In this document: positions 16,064 through 24,402 of the stretch, piece after piece
How the letters are laid out: every line of letters starts with the position of its first letter
Numbering within the stretch: position 1 is the first letter of the stretch
Program-made: the position numbers and the translations under genes
DNA from: Vulcanimicrobiota bacterium
Lineage (GTDB): Bacteria; Vulcanimicrobiota; Xenobia; Xenobiales; JADMJV01
Assembly: GCA_017307785.1 (NCBI GenBank)
Contig: JAFKGI010000038.1
Coordinates: forward strand, 26,230 to 90,229
Length of the DNA stretch: 64,000 nt
Direction of reading: 5' to 3'
The notes under the pieces: generated by a model
The model's database searches: none
Seen by the model: the letters and a program-made list of their open reading frames with translations, nothing else
What the model was told of the DNA's origin: nothing

Positions 16064-17908
16064 CTATTTGGGAGGAACGATCGTTTCCGGCGAGCGCCAC
16101 AGGCGGGACACCAGCAGCTCTTTTTCCATCAGGAAATCGAGCGGAAGCTTGTCTTTCAAGGTGATGAAAAACTGCTCGTGAGCCACCGTCTGGGCCTTGA
16201 AGGCTTCGCGGTCGAGCGTTTGCAGGCGATTGAACTGCTCGCGCGAGTACTCGATGCCCGTCCAGTCCAGGTCGCGGTAGCGGGGCATCCAGCCCAGCGG
16301 GGTTTCCACGCCGTAGCCGTGACCCTGGGCGCGCTCCACGATCCACTTGAGCACGCGCATGTTCTGACCGTAACCGGGCCACATGAACTGCCCGGCTTCG
16401 TCCTTGGCAAACCAGTTGACGCGGAAGATGCGGGGCGGCTCGGGCAGTTTGCGACCGATGGTGAGCCAGTGGTCGAAGTATTCGGCCATGTGGTAGCCAC
16501 AGAAAGGCAACATCGCCATCGGATCGCGGCGGAAGTCGCCGACCTTACCTGCGGCCGCGGCAGTCTTTTCGGAGCCCAGAGTGGCGGCCAGATACACACC
16601 GTGGCCCCAGTTGAAGGCCTGATAGACCAGCGGTTGATTCTGACTGGCGCGTCCACCGAAGATGAAAGCTTTGATGGGCACGCCATTGGGGTCTTCCCAG
16701 GCGGGGTCTATGGTGGGGCACTGCGAGGCCGGCGAGGTGAAGCGAGAGTTGGGATGAGCGGCCTTGCGGCCACAACCGGGCGTCCACTCCTGGCCGGTCC
16801 AATCGGTCAGCTTCTCGGGCGGTTCTTCGGTCATGCCCTCCCACCACACGTCGCCGTCCGGAGTCAGCGCCACGTTGGTGAAGATCGAGTTCTTGGAGCA
16901 CGACTCCATGGCCATCGGGTTGCTGTCCATGCCGGTGCCGGGGGCAACGCCAAAGAAACCGGCTTCCGGGTTGATGGCGTGCAGGGCGCCGTCTTCGCCC
17001 GGCTTGATCCAGGCGATGTCGTCGCCCACCGTGAAGATTTTCCAGCCCTCGAATCCCTTGGGGGGAATCATCATGGCGAAGTTGGTTTTGCCGCAGGCCG
17101 AGGGGAAGGCGGCGGCCACGTAGGTTTTCTCGCCTTTGGGCGATTCCACGCCCAGGATGAGCATGTGTTCGGCCAGCCAGCCCTCGTCGCGTCCCATGAC
17201 CGAGGCGATGCGCAGGGCCAGGCACTTTTTGCCCAGCAGAGCGTTGCCGCCGTAGCCCGAGCCGTAGCTCCAGATTTCGCGGTCTTCCGGGAAATGCACG
17301 ATGTACTTTTGATGGTGGTTACAGGGCCAGGAGACGTCGATTTCGCCCGGAGAGAGAGGCACGCCCACCGAGTGGACGCAAGGAACGTAGGTTCCGGATT
17401 GGCCGAGAACGTCCCAAACGGCCGAACCCATACGGGTCATGATTTTCATGCTGACAACCACGTAAGGTGAATCCGTCACCTGTACGCCGATGCGGGCGAT
17501 GTGCGAGCCGATCGGACCCATGCTGAAAGGCACCACATACATGGTGCGGCCTTTCATGCAGCCTTTGAAAAGGCCGTTGAGCTTCTCGCGCATTTCTTTG
17601 GGGTCGACCCAGTTGTTGGTCGGTCCGGCGTCCTTCTCGAAACGCGAGCAAATGAAGGTGCGATCTTCGACGCGAGCTACGTCGTCCGGGTGAGACCGGG
17701 CTAAGAAGCTGTTGGGGCGCTTCTCCGGGTTGAGCCGGATGAAAGTGCCGGCGTCCACCATTTGACTGCAGAGCTGGTCGTATTCTTCCTGAGAGCCGTC
17801 GCACCAGCGAATGGCTTCCGGTTGACACAGCTCCTTCATCCGGCCGACCCACTCCAGGATCTCCTTATGCGTGCAGTTGCTGGGGGGACTCATCAAAGAC
17901 GTGGGCAT
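16064..17908 (-). CDS. pckG: phosphoenolpyruvate carboxykinase (GTP)
   Basis: 614 residues, typical for the GTP-dependent enzyme that converts oxaloacetate and GTP to phosphoenolpyruvate, CO2 and GDP (gluconeogenesis or anaplerosis). Seen: the P-loop with the reactive cysteine FPSACGKTNFAMM; metal and substrate motifs GDDIAWIKPGEDG, YGGNALLGKKCLALRIAS, EGMTEEPPE; and the C-terminal nucleotide site (FRVNWFAKDEAGQFMWPGYG, one family block). Start ATG with GGAGAGG about 7 bases upstream. Divergent from argG with 107 bases between. Cytoplasmic. Call is secure; it is distinct from the ATP-dependent family. Confidence 0.97.
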   Translation of the reverse strand: MPTSLMSPPSNCTHKEILEWVGRMKELCQPEAIRWCDGSQEEYDQLCSQMVDAGTFIRLNPEKRPNSFLARSHPDDVARVEDRTFICSRFEKDAGPTNNWVDPKEMREKLNGLFKGCMKGRTMYVVPFSMGPIGSHIARIGVQVTDSPYVVVSMKIMTRMGSAVWDVLGQSGTYVPCVHSVGVPLSPGEIDVSWPCNHHQKYIVHFPEDREIWSYGSGYGGNALLGKKCLALRIASVMGRDEGWLAEHMLILGVESPKGEKTYVAAAFPSACGKTNFAMMIPPKGFEGWKIFTVGDDIAWIKPGEDGALHAINPEAGFFGVAPGTGMDSNPMAMESCSKNSIFTNVALTPDGDVWWEGMTEEPPEKLTDWTGQEWTPGCGRKAAHPNSRFTSPASQCPTIDPAWEDPNGVPIKAFIFGGRASQNQPLVYQAFNWGHGVYLAATLGSEKTAAAAGKVGDFRRDPMAMLPFCGYHMAEYFDHWLTIGRKLPEPPRIFRVNWFAKDEAGQFMWPGYGQNMRVLKWIVERAQGHGYGVETPLGWMPRYRDLDWTGIEYSREQFNRLQTLDREAFKAQTVAHEQFFITLKDKLPLDFLMEKELLVSRLWRSPETIVPPK

Positions 17909-18015
17909 GAAAGAACCTCTCCGTTAGGGAAATTTGTGGGGTGGGGTTTCCTTACCGCGACGGGTTCACCCTGCTGCAGGATACGACTGGGCACACTCAG
18001 AACGCCATCCGCCTT

Positions 18016-19446
18016 ATGAGTAAGGTTCTCACTTCACTTCCCATCGGCGAGCGGGTCGGCATCGCCTTCTCCGGCGGTCTCGACACCTCTGTGGCCGTCG
18101 CCTGGATGCGTGCCAAAGGCGCCGTCCCCTGCTGCTATACGGCCGACATCGGCCAGTATGACGAGCCCGACATCTCGGGTGTTCCCGCCCGCGCCCTGCA
18201 GTATGGCGCCGAGCTGGCCCGAGCCGTCGATTGCCGCCGTGAACTGGTGGAAGAAGGACTGGCGGCGCTGGCTTGCGGCGCTTTCCACGTGCGATCGGGT
18301 GGACGGGCCTACTTCAACACCACTCCGCTGGGCCGAGCCGTGACCGGCACCATGTTGGTGCGCGCGATGCGCTCCGACGATGTGCACATCTGGGGTGATG
18401 GCTCGACCTTCAAGGGCAACGACATCGAACGTTTTTATCGCTACGGTCTGCTGGCCAATCCCGACCTGCGCATCTACAAGCCCTGGCTCGACGCCGATTT
18501 CGTCAACGAGTTGGGCGGCCGCGCCGAAATGAGCCAGTGGCTGGTCGAGAACAACCTGCCCTACCGGGATAGCAAAGAAAAAGCTTACTCGACCGACGCC
18601 AACATTTGGGGCGCCACCCACGAGGCCAAGACGCTCGAGCATCTCAACGTTTCCCTCGAAACGGTGGACCCGATCATGGGCGTTCGCTTCTGGGATCCGT
18701 CCGTCGACATCCAGACCGAAGATGTCACCATCCGCTTTGCGGCCGGTCGTCCGGTGGGCATCAACGGTAAGGACTATGACGATCCGGTGGCTCTGGTGCA
18801 CGAAGCCAACACCATCGGTGGCCGGCACGGCCTGGGCATGTCGGATCAGATCGAAAACCGCATCATCGAAGCCAAGTCGCGCGGCATCTACGAAGCCCCC
18901 GCCATGGCTTTGCTGTGGATCGCCTACGAGCGCCTGCTCAACGCCATCCACAACGAAGATACGGTGGCCAACTACCATCTGGAAGGCCGTAAATTGGGTC
19001 GCCTGCTTTACGAAGGCCGTTGGCTCGACCCGCAGGCCCTGATGCTGCGCGAAGCCATCCTGCGCTGGGTCGCCTCGCTGGTCACCGGCGAAGTCACCCT
19101 GCGCCTGCGCCGCGGCGAAGATTACTCGATTCTGGACACTCGCGGTCCGGCACTTTCCTATCATCCGGAAAAGCTCTCCATGGAGCGCACCGAGAACGCC
19201 GCCTTCGGTCCCAAAGACCGCATCGGCCAGCTCACCATGCGCAACCTGGACATCGCCGACTCGCGCACCAAGCTGGAACAGTACGCCACCATGCCCGGCG
19301 GTGAACTGGGACGCACCCCGCTCTTCGGCCAGCTGGATGCAGCCGGCCTGGATGTGGCCGGTGCCAAAGCCATCGCCGCCAACCCCCGCAAAAAAGCCGA
19401 CGAAACCGCTCTCGAAGCGGCCGCCATGGAATTCGGCGGCGACTAA
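18016..19446 (+). CDS. argG: argininosuccinate synthase (E. coli type)
   Basis: 476 residues from MSKVLTSLPIGERVGIAFSG; an in-frame upstream start at 17941 would add a non-homologous tail. The enzyme joins citrulline and aspartate with ATP to form argininosuccinate in arginine synthesis. Seen: the PP-loop AFSGGLDTSVAVAWM, FNTTPLGRAVTGTML, GDGSTFKGNDIERFYRYG, KAYSTDANIWGATHEAK and GGRHGLGMSDQIENRIIEAK. The length and these motifs mark the longer E. coli-like subfamily, not the about 400-residue Bacillus/human type. No argH or other arg gene is adjacent. No strong Shine-Dalgarno is visible. Confidence 0.97.
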   Translation: MSKVLTSLPIGERVGIAFSGGLDTSVAVAWMRAKGAVPCCYTADIGQYDEPDISGVPARALQYGAELARAVDCRRELVEEGLAALACGAFHVRSGGRAYFNTTPLGRAVTGTMLVRAMRSDDVHIWGDGSTFKGNDIERFYRYGLLANPDLRIYKPWLDADFVNELGGRAEMSQWLVENNLPYRDSKEKAYSTDANIWGATHEAKTLEHLNVSLETVDPIMGVRFWDPSVDIQTEDVTIRFAAGRPVGINGKDYDDPVALVHEANTIGGRHGLGMSDQIENRIIEAKSRGIYEAPAMALLWIAYERLLNAIHNEDTVANYHLEGRKLGRLLYEGRWLDPQALMLREAILRWVASLVTGEVTLRLRRGEDYSILDTRGPALSYHPEKLSMERTENAAFGPKDRIGQLTMRNLDIADSRTKLEQYATMPGGELGRTPLFGQLDAAGLDVAGAKAIAANPRKKADETALEAAAMEFGGD

Positions 19447-19451
19447 GCTCA

Positions 19452-19523
19452 GGGAGAGGTGGGGAGTTTTTGGGGAGTTGGAGAGACTCTCTCCTCCTCC
19501 CCCCATTCTCTCCCCCTCTCCGT
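19452..19523. repeat. polypurine/polypyrimidine imperfect inverted repeat between convergent genes
   Basis: The left half (19452-19486) is almost all G and A with TTTTT inside; the right half (19487-19521) is its imperfect complement. It includes a short perfect hairpin GGAGAG/CTCTCC at 19480-19494. It fills the gap between argG and tcdA stops and may act as a bidirectional transcription end. Related G/A tracts occur at 15916-15948 and 21838-21870. Confidence 0.5.
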
Positions 19524-20350
19524 TAGCTGACGATTTGGCGGACGACCAGGCTGGCGCAGAAGTTGCCGAAAGTTCCGGTGACGAAGCCGGCGGTGCCGTA
19601 GATGACCGAGCGGTCTTCGCAGGAGTGGAGGTCATTCTTGCCTCCCGGACAGACGCAGCGGAAGCCTTTGCCCTCGTCATAGTGGAGTTCGTGGGGCTCG
19701 GCGGCGGGTTCGGTCGAGAAGACGGCCGGAATGTCGAACTTGCCCTTGGCCGGGAAGTCATGCTTGGAGCGCAGGATCTTGCGCACGGCCGAGGCTAATG
19801 GATCCACGCTGGTCTCGGCCAGGTCGGCAATCTTGATGTGGGTGGGATCGATGCGACCGGAGGCGCCGGTGCTGCATACCACCTTGAGGCCGCGGTCGCG
19901 GCAGGCCGCCAGCAGATGGCACTTGGCCGTGATGTTGTCGATGCAGTCGATGACGTAATCGGGCTGGCGGTCGAGCAGCTGGGCCGAGGTGCGCTCGTTG
20001 TAGAAATGGCGGATGGCTTCCACTTTGGCCTGCGGGTTAATTTTTTGCAGGCGTTCGGCCAGGATATCGGCCTTGAATTTTCCGATGGTGCCCTGCATGG
20101 CCTGGAGCTGGCGATTGGTGTTGGTGATGCAAACCTTGTCAAAGTCCACCAGCCACAGCTGACCGATTCCCGAACGAGACAAGGCCTCGGCCGCCAGCGA
20201 GCCGACTCCGCCCAATCCAATGACCATGACCTTGGCGCCTAACAACTTCGCCATCTTGTCGTCTCCCACCAGGCGTCCAATGCGATCAAAGCGCCGGTGC
20301 AGGCGATAGTTGTCCTCTACTTCAATGTCAACGTCGGTTGTCAGGGTCAT
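19523..20350 (-). CDS. tcdA: tRNA threonylcarbamoyladenosine dehydratase (E1/ThiF fold)
   Basis: 275 residues. I place the start at MTLTTDVD because GAGGAG lies 6 bases before it; the ATG two codons earlier would touch the ribosome site. TcdA (CsdL) uses ATP to cyclise t6A37 of tRNA to ct6A. Seen: RFDRIGRLVGDDK, the nucleotide loop VMVIGLGGVGSLAAEAL, RSGIGQLWLVDFDKV, the NRQLQA arginine finger region, DCIDNITAK and a C-terminal cysteine group (CVCPGG, CEDRS). Acts in the cytoplasm. tatD follows upstream on the same strand 19 bases away, so the two probably share a transcript. Confidence 0.93.
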   Translation of the reverse strand: MTLTTDVDIEVEDNYRLHRRFDRIGRLVGDDKMAKLLGAKVMVIGLGGVGSLAAEALSRSGIGQLWLVDFDKVCITNTNRQLQAMQGTIGKFKADILAERLQKINPQAKVEAIRHFYNERTSAQLLDRQPDYVIDCIDNITAKCHLLAACRDRGLKVVCSTGASGRIDPTHIKIADLAETSVDPLASAVRKILRSKHDFPAKGKFDIPAVFSTEPAAEPHELHYDEGKGFRCVCPGGKNDLHSCEDRSVIYGTAGFVTGTFGNFCASLVVRQIVS

Positions 20351-20369
20351 GGCCATCTCCTCAAATTGT

Positions 20370-21086
20370 CTAGCCCTTGAATTGGCGCCCCCCAGCCTGA
20401 TCCCTCTGCCGGCCCAAGAAGCGGAATAGGTTGGACTGGAACAGTTCCGGCTGGAGAGGCTGAACCTGCTGCCAGGCTTCCAAGACCGGCTTCAGATCCA
20501 GCAGCGAAGTTCCCCGGGAAGGCGCGTCCGTCTCGATCAGCACTCGATCCAGGGGCAGATGGCGCATCAGGTCGCTGCGCGAGAGTGCGTGTGGACCCAG
20601 CGAAAGGTAGTCGCCGCGGCGCAACCAGGCTTGCGCGTCGGCCGTGCTGCCCAGAAAGCCGTGAATCATGCAGCGCACGTCGGGAAAGGCTTCCATTTCC
20701 TGGAGCAGCGCCTGATGAGCGCGCACGCAGTGCAGGACCACCGGCTTGCGGTAGCGCCTGGCCAGCTCCAGCTGGCGCCGCAGCACTCGTTTCTGGCCCT
20801 CGCGCATTTCGGGATCGCGGGCTCGGTAAAAATCCAGTCCACATTCCCCCAGGGCCACCGAGTCCGGCAAAAACTCTTCCAGCCCTTCACAGCCCTGCTC
20901 GGCATACCAGGGGTGCAGTCCCTGTGCCAAAAGCACGCCGGGAATTCTGGCCAGTTCGCGCTGCTTAAGCCAGCTGTCTCGATCCGAGGCGCAACTCAGC
21001 CAACTGTGGATACCCTGACGACGAGCCTGCTCCAGCACGGCGGAAAGATCGTCGAACTGGGACAGATGGCAATGACAGTCCAACAT
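20370..21086 (-). CDS. TatD-family metal-dependent hydrolase
   Basis: 238 residues, slightly short for the family (about 255-265). Metal ligands are visible in order: DCHCHLSQF, GECGLDFY, VVLHCVRAH, MIHGFLGS and IETDAPSRG. TatD proteins are TIM-barrel phosphoesterases with 3'-5' exonuclease or D-aminoacyl-tRNA deacylase-like activity. The ATG follows the stop of the DA1-like gene by one base, and tcdA follows downstream, so these three form a likely operon. No good Shine-Dalgarno; translation coupling with the upstream gene is likely. Confidence 0.9.
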   Translation of the reverse strand: MLDCHCHLSQFDDLSAVLEQARRQGIHSWLSCASDRDSWLKQRELARIPGVLLAQGLHPWYAEQGCEGLEEFLPDSVALGECGLDFYRARDPEMREGQKRVLRRQLELARRYRKPVVLHCVRAHQALLQEMEAFPDVRCMIHGFLGSTADAQAWLRRGDYLSLGPHALSRSDLMRHLPLDRVLIETDAPSRGTSLLDLKPVLEAWQQVQPLQPELFQSNLFRFLGRQRDQAGGRQFKG

Positions 21087-21087
21087 G

Positions 21088-21828
21088 TCAGACGTCTTTG
21101 AGGTTGCGCGACTTTCTCACCTTTTGGATGAAAGGCCCATTGCCCAGCGCCTTGCTGCGGCCCAGCAAATAGACCAGTGAAGCTCCGTAGTCGGGGTCAC
21201 TGTGACGGGTGCACTTTTGGGCTTCGGCCGTATGGCCACCGGACAGAAGATACTGGTATTGCACCCAACAGGCCATGCCTTCGGTGAGGGCTCGGTCTTG
21301 TTGAATGCAGGCGCGACTTTCCCAGGCGTGGGTCAGTTCGTGGGCCAGGTGAGAGCCGCTCTCGACCTCGGTCTCGCCGGTTAGAAGGTAAACCATTTCC
21401 GGGTTGTAGGGGCGATAAAAGGCCACCACATCCACAGCTCGGCCGCTCTCGTTGAACTTGGTGCGCATTTCGTCGTAGTCGACCAGTTGAATGGGGGGCA
21501 ACGATCTGGCTTCGGGCCCCAGCAGATTGGCCAGGTAGGACTGCACCTGAGTGGTCAAAGTGGCGACTCTGCTTTTGTCGAACATGCCGGTCTTCATACA
21601 GCTGGGGCAGATGAAGCGCCCGTCCCGATAGGCTGGTTTGGAACTGGGGTTGTGGCACAGACTGCAGTCGGGCAAAGAGGCCCGGCACTTCGAGCAAACC
21701 TGGTAGACACCGTCGCGATAGGTGAAGGCCTGCAAATCCACATTGCCCTTGCAATAACGGCAGACTTGCTGAGCCAGTCCAAGACCCGCCAGAAAGAGCA
21801 CCAGAAAAAAGAAAAGAGACCGCCTCAT
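21088..21828 (-). CDS. exported LIM-like zinc-finger/DA1-type metallopeptidase
   Basis: 246 residues from MRRSLFFFLVLFL. A TTG nine codons earlier is less likely, since GGGAAG lies before this ATG and the signal peptide (about 1-20) starts here. Four CxxC pairs at about 23/26, 45/48, 55/58 and 74/77 (CRYC, CSKC, CSLC, CPSC) form a LIM-like double zinc finger. A C-terminal DA1-like domain has the zincin motif HELTH (163-167) followed by AW and, 16 residues on, TEGMACWVQY, matching the HExxHAW...EEG layout of plant DA1 peptidases. In plants DA1 is a ubiquitin-activated cytosolic peptidase; here it is secreted, so its substrates must differ. Next gene is tatD, one base away. Confidence 0.75.
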   Translation of the reverse strand: MRRSLFFFLVLFLAGLGLAQQVCRYCKGNVDLQAFTYRDGVYQVCSKCRASLPDCSLCHNPSSKPAYRDGRFICPSCMKTGMFDKSRVATLTTQVQSYLANLLGPEARSLPPIQLVDYDEMRTKFNESGRAVDVVAFYRPYNPEMVYLLTGETEVESGSHLAHELTHAWESRACIQQDRALTEGMACWVQYQYLLSGGHTAEAQKCTRHSDPDYGASLVYLLGRSKALGNGPFIQKVRKSRNLKDV

Positions 21829-21882
21829 CACGGTCTCTTCCCTCTCCCCAAACAACTCTCCCTCTCACCCCAAAGGGGCTGC

Positions 21883-23337
21883 TTAGAACTCGCGTTCGAT
21901 GGCGTAAGAGCTGCAGCGGATGGCGCCTTCCAGTTTGGAGATGGAGCCCATCTGCAGCGGCACCACTTCGATGCCGTTGCCCTGATAGATCTTCTCGGCC
22001 ATCTTGTCGAGCACTTCGCAGCCGTACTGCGGCAGGTAGACCTTCTTGGTCTCCGAGCCATCGGGATTGGTGTAGCGCTCCTGAATGCAGTTGTTGTAGG
22101 TCAGGTAGGGCACGCTCCAGGTGGTGCGCAGGCCCATCATCGCCGGCATTCTCTCGATTTCGTAGCCGGCCTCTTTCAGTTCAGCCGCCATGGCGTCGTA
22201 GTTGGCCTGGTTCTGGGCATTGTCTTCGGCGCAGATCAATTTGCCGATCAGGTCCTCGCCGCTGGTGATTCCGGCGTTGAGAGCCATCTCGCGGTTGGTG
22301 GCGGCCCGTTCTTCGGGGGTCAAGGCTTTCAGGGCCTTGATCGCCAGGCTGGGGTCGCCGACCAGGAATTTCTTGTCTCCGATGGGCGTGGCACACATGT
22401 CGATGTGGAAAGCCGGCTGGTCGTGATCGCGAGCGACCACCAGCACTGGACGACCGAACTCGCTCTGGAAGACCAGTTGCGGCAAGTCCGCCCACATCTT
22501 CTCTTTGTCGTCGGCCGGTTGACCGCTGGCCTTGGTATAGAACTCCTCGATCTCTTTGGCGCGAGCCGGATCCTGGGCCAATTCCTGGAGGCGGGCGCGA
22601 GTGTGCCGAATGGAATCGCTACCCACGAAGATTTGCTTGGAATTGCTCAGAATATTGCCGCCGTCGATGCGCAGGGCCGGGTGGGCCTGCGAGGTGATCG
22701 GGTTGTGCTCGTCCTGGCCGTGAACCTGGGCCAGAGTGGGGGCGATGGTGTTGTCGCTGGCTCCCGGCCAGTAGGTGCGGTCCTGAATGAGCAGCTTGGT
22801 GTGCCCATCTTCGGCGCGCACGGGAAGCATGGAGTCGCGAATCCAGATCGACATCTTGTCGCCCTGGGCGGGAACGACCGAGACCCGGTTGGGGTCGGTG
22901 CCGCTGTCGTGCACCAGTTTGTTGACGTCATCGATGCCGCGTTGGTCGGCGCAAACCACCGTGAAGTGGGTCTCCGGCATGTGCGTAAACAGCTGATTCC
23001 AGACGCCAAGCAGTCCGTTGTGGGTTTCCTGGGGCAGAGGCTTGTCGAATTCCACGTTGCCCAGTTGCAGAGCCATTTCTTTGATCTTGCCGGTGCTGTC
23101 GGGGAAGATCAGGCCACCCACGCCAAACAAGGGAGCCCCTTGCTCGGCTGCCTTGAAAGCCACCTGTTCCTGGCCGCCTTTCAATGTAGCCGCCGAGCGA
23201 CGTGTCGCCCCCCCTCGGGTGTCGCGGGAGATCTGGGCGGAGTCGGTGGGCGTCCCCTCGGCGGTCGGCGCGCTGACCTGGGGCTGCGTGCGAACGGGTG
23301 CGAAGGTGCGGATCGGAGATTGGCTCTGAATGATCAT
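21883..23337 (-). CDS. deiminase-fold protein (agmatine/peptidyl-arginine deiminase-like)
   Basis: 484 residues. Residues 1-60 are disordered (MIIQSQSPIRTF, Gln/Pro/Thr-rich) with no Sec signal. The rest fits the guanidino-group-modifying (pentein) fold. It shows IWIRDSMLPV (catalytic Asp region), LRIDGGNILSN, a VGDPSLAIK stretch after FHIDMCATPIG (catalytic His) and a C-terminal nucleophile in KLEGAIRCSSY (Cys475), in the order seen in agmatine deiminases and bacterial peptidyl-arginine deiminases. Overall similarity is low, so the substrate (agmatine, free arginine, peptide arginine or other) is open. It starts with the same style of leader as the proteins near the accessory SecA. Confidence 0.65.
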   Translation of the reverse strand: MIIQSQSPIRTFAPVRTQPQVSAPTAEGTPTDSAQISRDTRGGATRRSAATLKGGQEQVAFKAAEQGAPLFGVGGLIFPDSTGKIKEMALQLGNVEFDKPLPQETHNGLLGVWNQLFTHMPETHFTVVCADQRGIDDVNKLVHDSGTDPNRVSVVPAQGDKMSIWIRDSMLPVRAEDGHTKLLIQDRTYWPGASDNTIAPTLAQVHGQDEHNPITSQAHPALRIDGGNILSNSKQIFVGSDSIRHTRARLQELAQDPARAKEIEEFYTKASGQPADDKEKMWADLPQLVFQSEFGRPVLVVARDHDQPAFHIDMCATPIGDKKFLVGDPSLAIKALKALTPEERAATNREMALNAGITSGEDLIGKLICAEDNAQNQANYDAMAAELKEAGYEIERMPAMMGLRTTWSVPYLTYNNCIQERYTNPDGSETKKVYLPQYGCEVLDKMAEKIYQGNGIEVVPLQMGSISKLEGAIRCSSYAIEREF

Positions 23338-23382
23338 AGTTCTACTATGAGGCAGTGCGGCCGTCCGAGCTTGAACAGGAAG

Positions 23383-23886
23383 TTACATTCTGATCGGGTG
23401 GCCCACGACCACCAGCGGTACCCCGTTGTCCTTGGTGGTCAGGGTTACGACGATCTTGTCGGTGCGCACATCCACCGTGAAATCGGTGACCGCTCTGGCC
23501 ACCACCCGGAAGCCCGCTGCCCGCTGGGGGTCTGTTTTGCGCAATTCATGGCTGTCTACGTCCAGCCAGTACTCGACGAACTGAGTGTCGAGCAGAAAAG
23601 AGGTGCCGGTTTCGCGAGTGTTGCGGCGCCAGTTGAGCTGACCCTGGGCGGTGGGATGCTGCAGGCCGCTGCCGACCGCGGGCACGTTCCAGTCGAAACA
23701 AATGGCGATTTCGCGGAGAATCTTGCTCATCGCCACGGCCCCTTCGCGTTGGGCGGAGGTGCGCTCCATGGTCTTCTTGTGGGCCCGAAACCCCATCACC
23801 AGAGCTCGGCTGACCATCAACACAAACAGTCCCAAAAGTCCGGTCACGAAGACCACTTCCAGCAGCGTCATGGCTTTGCGTTTCAC
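23383..23886 (-). CDS. type II secretion/type IV pseudopilin (GspJ-like)
   Basis: 167 residues beginning VKRKAMTLLEVVFVTG. The GTG at 23886 overlaps the previous stop (GTGA), and a longer frame upstream is a shadow. This is a class III prepilin signal: short basic leader, cleavage after Ala5, Met+1, Glu+5, then a 20-residue hydrophobic helix. The remainder is a single C-terminal domain (DNGVPLVVVGHPIRM end) typical of minor pseudopilins. It would be processed by a prepilin peptidase and join a pseudopilus tip. The upstream partner is a PilX/GspK-like protein; a cytochrome c gene is divergent at 24403. Confidence 0.8.
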   Translation of the reverse strand: MKRKAMTLLEVVFVTGLLGLFVLMVSRALVMGFRAHKKTMERTSAQREGAVAMSKILREIAICFDWNVPAVGSGLQHPTAQGQLNWRRNTRETGTSFLLDTQFVEYWLDVDSHELRKTDPQRAAGFRVVARAVTDFTVDVRTDKIVVTLTTKDNGVPLVVVGHPIRM

Positions 23887-24326
23887 AGGTCGACATCCCA
23901 GACAAAGAGCTGCATCAACTGGCGTCCGAAGGGTGACATGGGAGCCGCCAGCTCGCGACTGGCCAGCACTTTGCGGTCGGTCGAATAAATGAGACCGCGA
24001 GCGTGGATCTGTTTGTTCGGGTTGATTCCCTCTTCTTTCCAGATCAGGAAGCCCTGGGTCTCGCTGGGGTCGGCCCAGTAGATCAGCGGGCCTGTCCCGA
24101 TGCAATCGGGCCCGTAATTTAGCTCTTGGGAGCGCGCGAAAAAGATGCCTGCCTGCGCCATACACTGGGCTTGTTGTTCGCGCTGCATGGTCAGGCCGAA
24201 GCGGCTGTCCTGGTCCAGGAAGTAAAGCAGCGTGATTCCCAAGACAAAGAGAAAAACCGTCAAGAAAAGCGAGACCATCAACGCGATCCCTCGTTCCCTG
24301 GTGGTATACGCCCCCGAATTGCGCAT
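23883..24326 (-). CDS. PilX/GspK-like minor pilin-type membrane protein
   Basis: 147 residues. N-terminal RERGIALMVSLFLTVFLFVL is the PilX-type start of type IV pilus assembly and GspK-like proteins: a basic leader, Gly-Ile-Ala-Leu, then a long helix, lacking the canonical Glu+5. The following 100 residues are a small soluble domain with single cysteines (QCMAQAG, PDCIGTG) that could form a disulfide. It is translationally coupled to the pseudopilin downstream by a 4-base overlap. The start ATG is 76 bases from the divergent cytochrome c start, so the two units may share a control region. Confidence 0.7.
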   Translation of the reverse strand: MRNSGAYTTRERGIALMVSLFLTVFLFVLGITLLYFLDQDSRFGLTMQREQQAQCMAQAGIFFARSQELNYGPDCIGTGPLIYWADPSETQGFLIWKEEGINPNKQIHARGLIYSTDRKVLASRELAAPMSPFGRQLMQLFVWDVDL

Positions 24327-24402
24327 GACTCACAACTTCTTAGTCTGGAAACAAAGACCTGTCGTTCCAGGGAAGGTCCGGCGAGCGGTAGAACCTCAAG
24401 AG

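Noticed and set aside
16064..19446. Suspected recent transfer of pckG and argG
   Set aside because: Codon and base composition look like the surroundings by eye; the E. coli-type ArgG is widespread, so no case can be made without phylogeny.
21487..23988. 833-codon plus-strand frame across the deiminase and pseudopilin genes
   Set aside because: Long GC-rich antisense shadow; composition is His/Gln/Val-rich and without motifs, while the minus strand has clear families.
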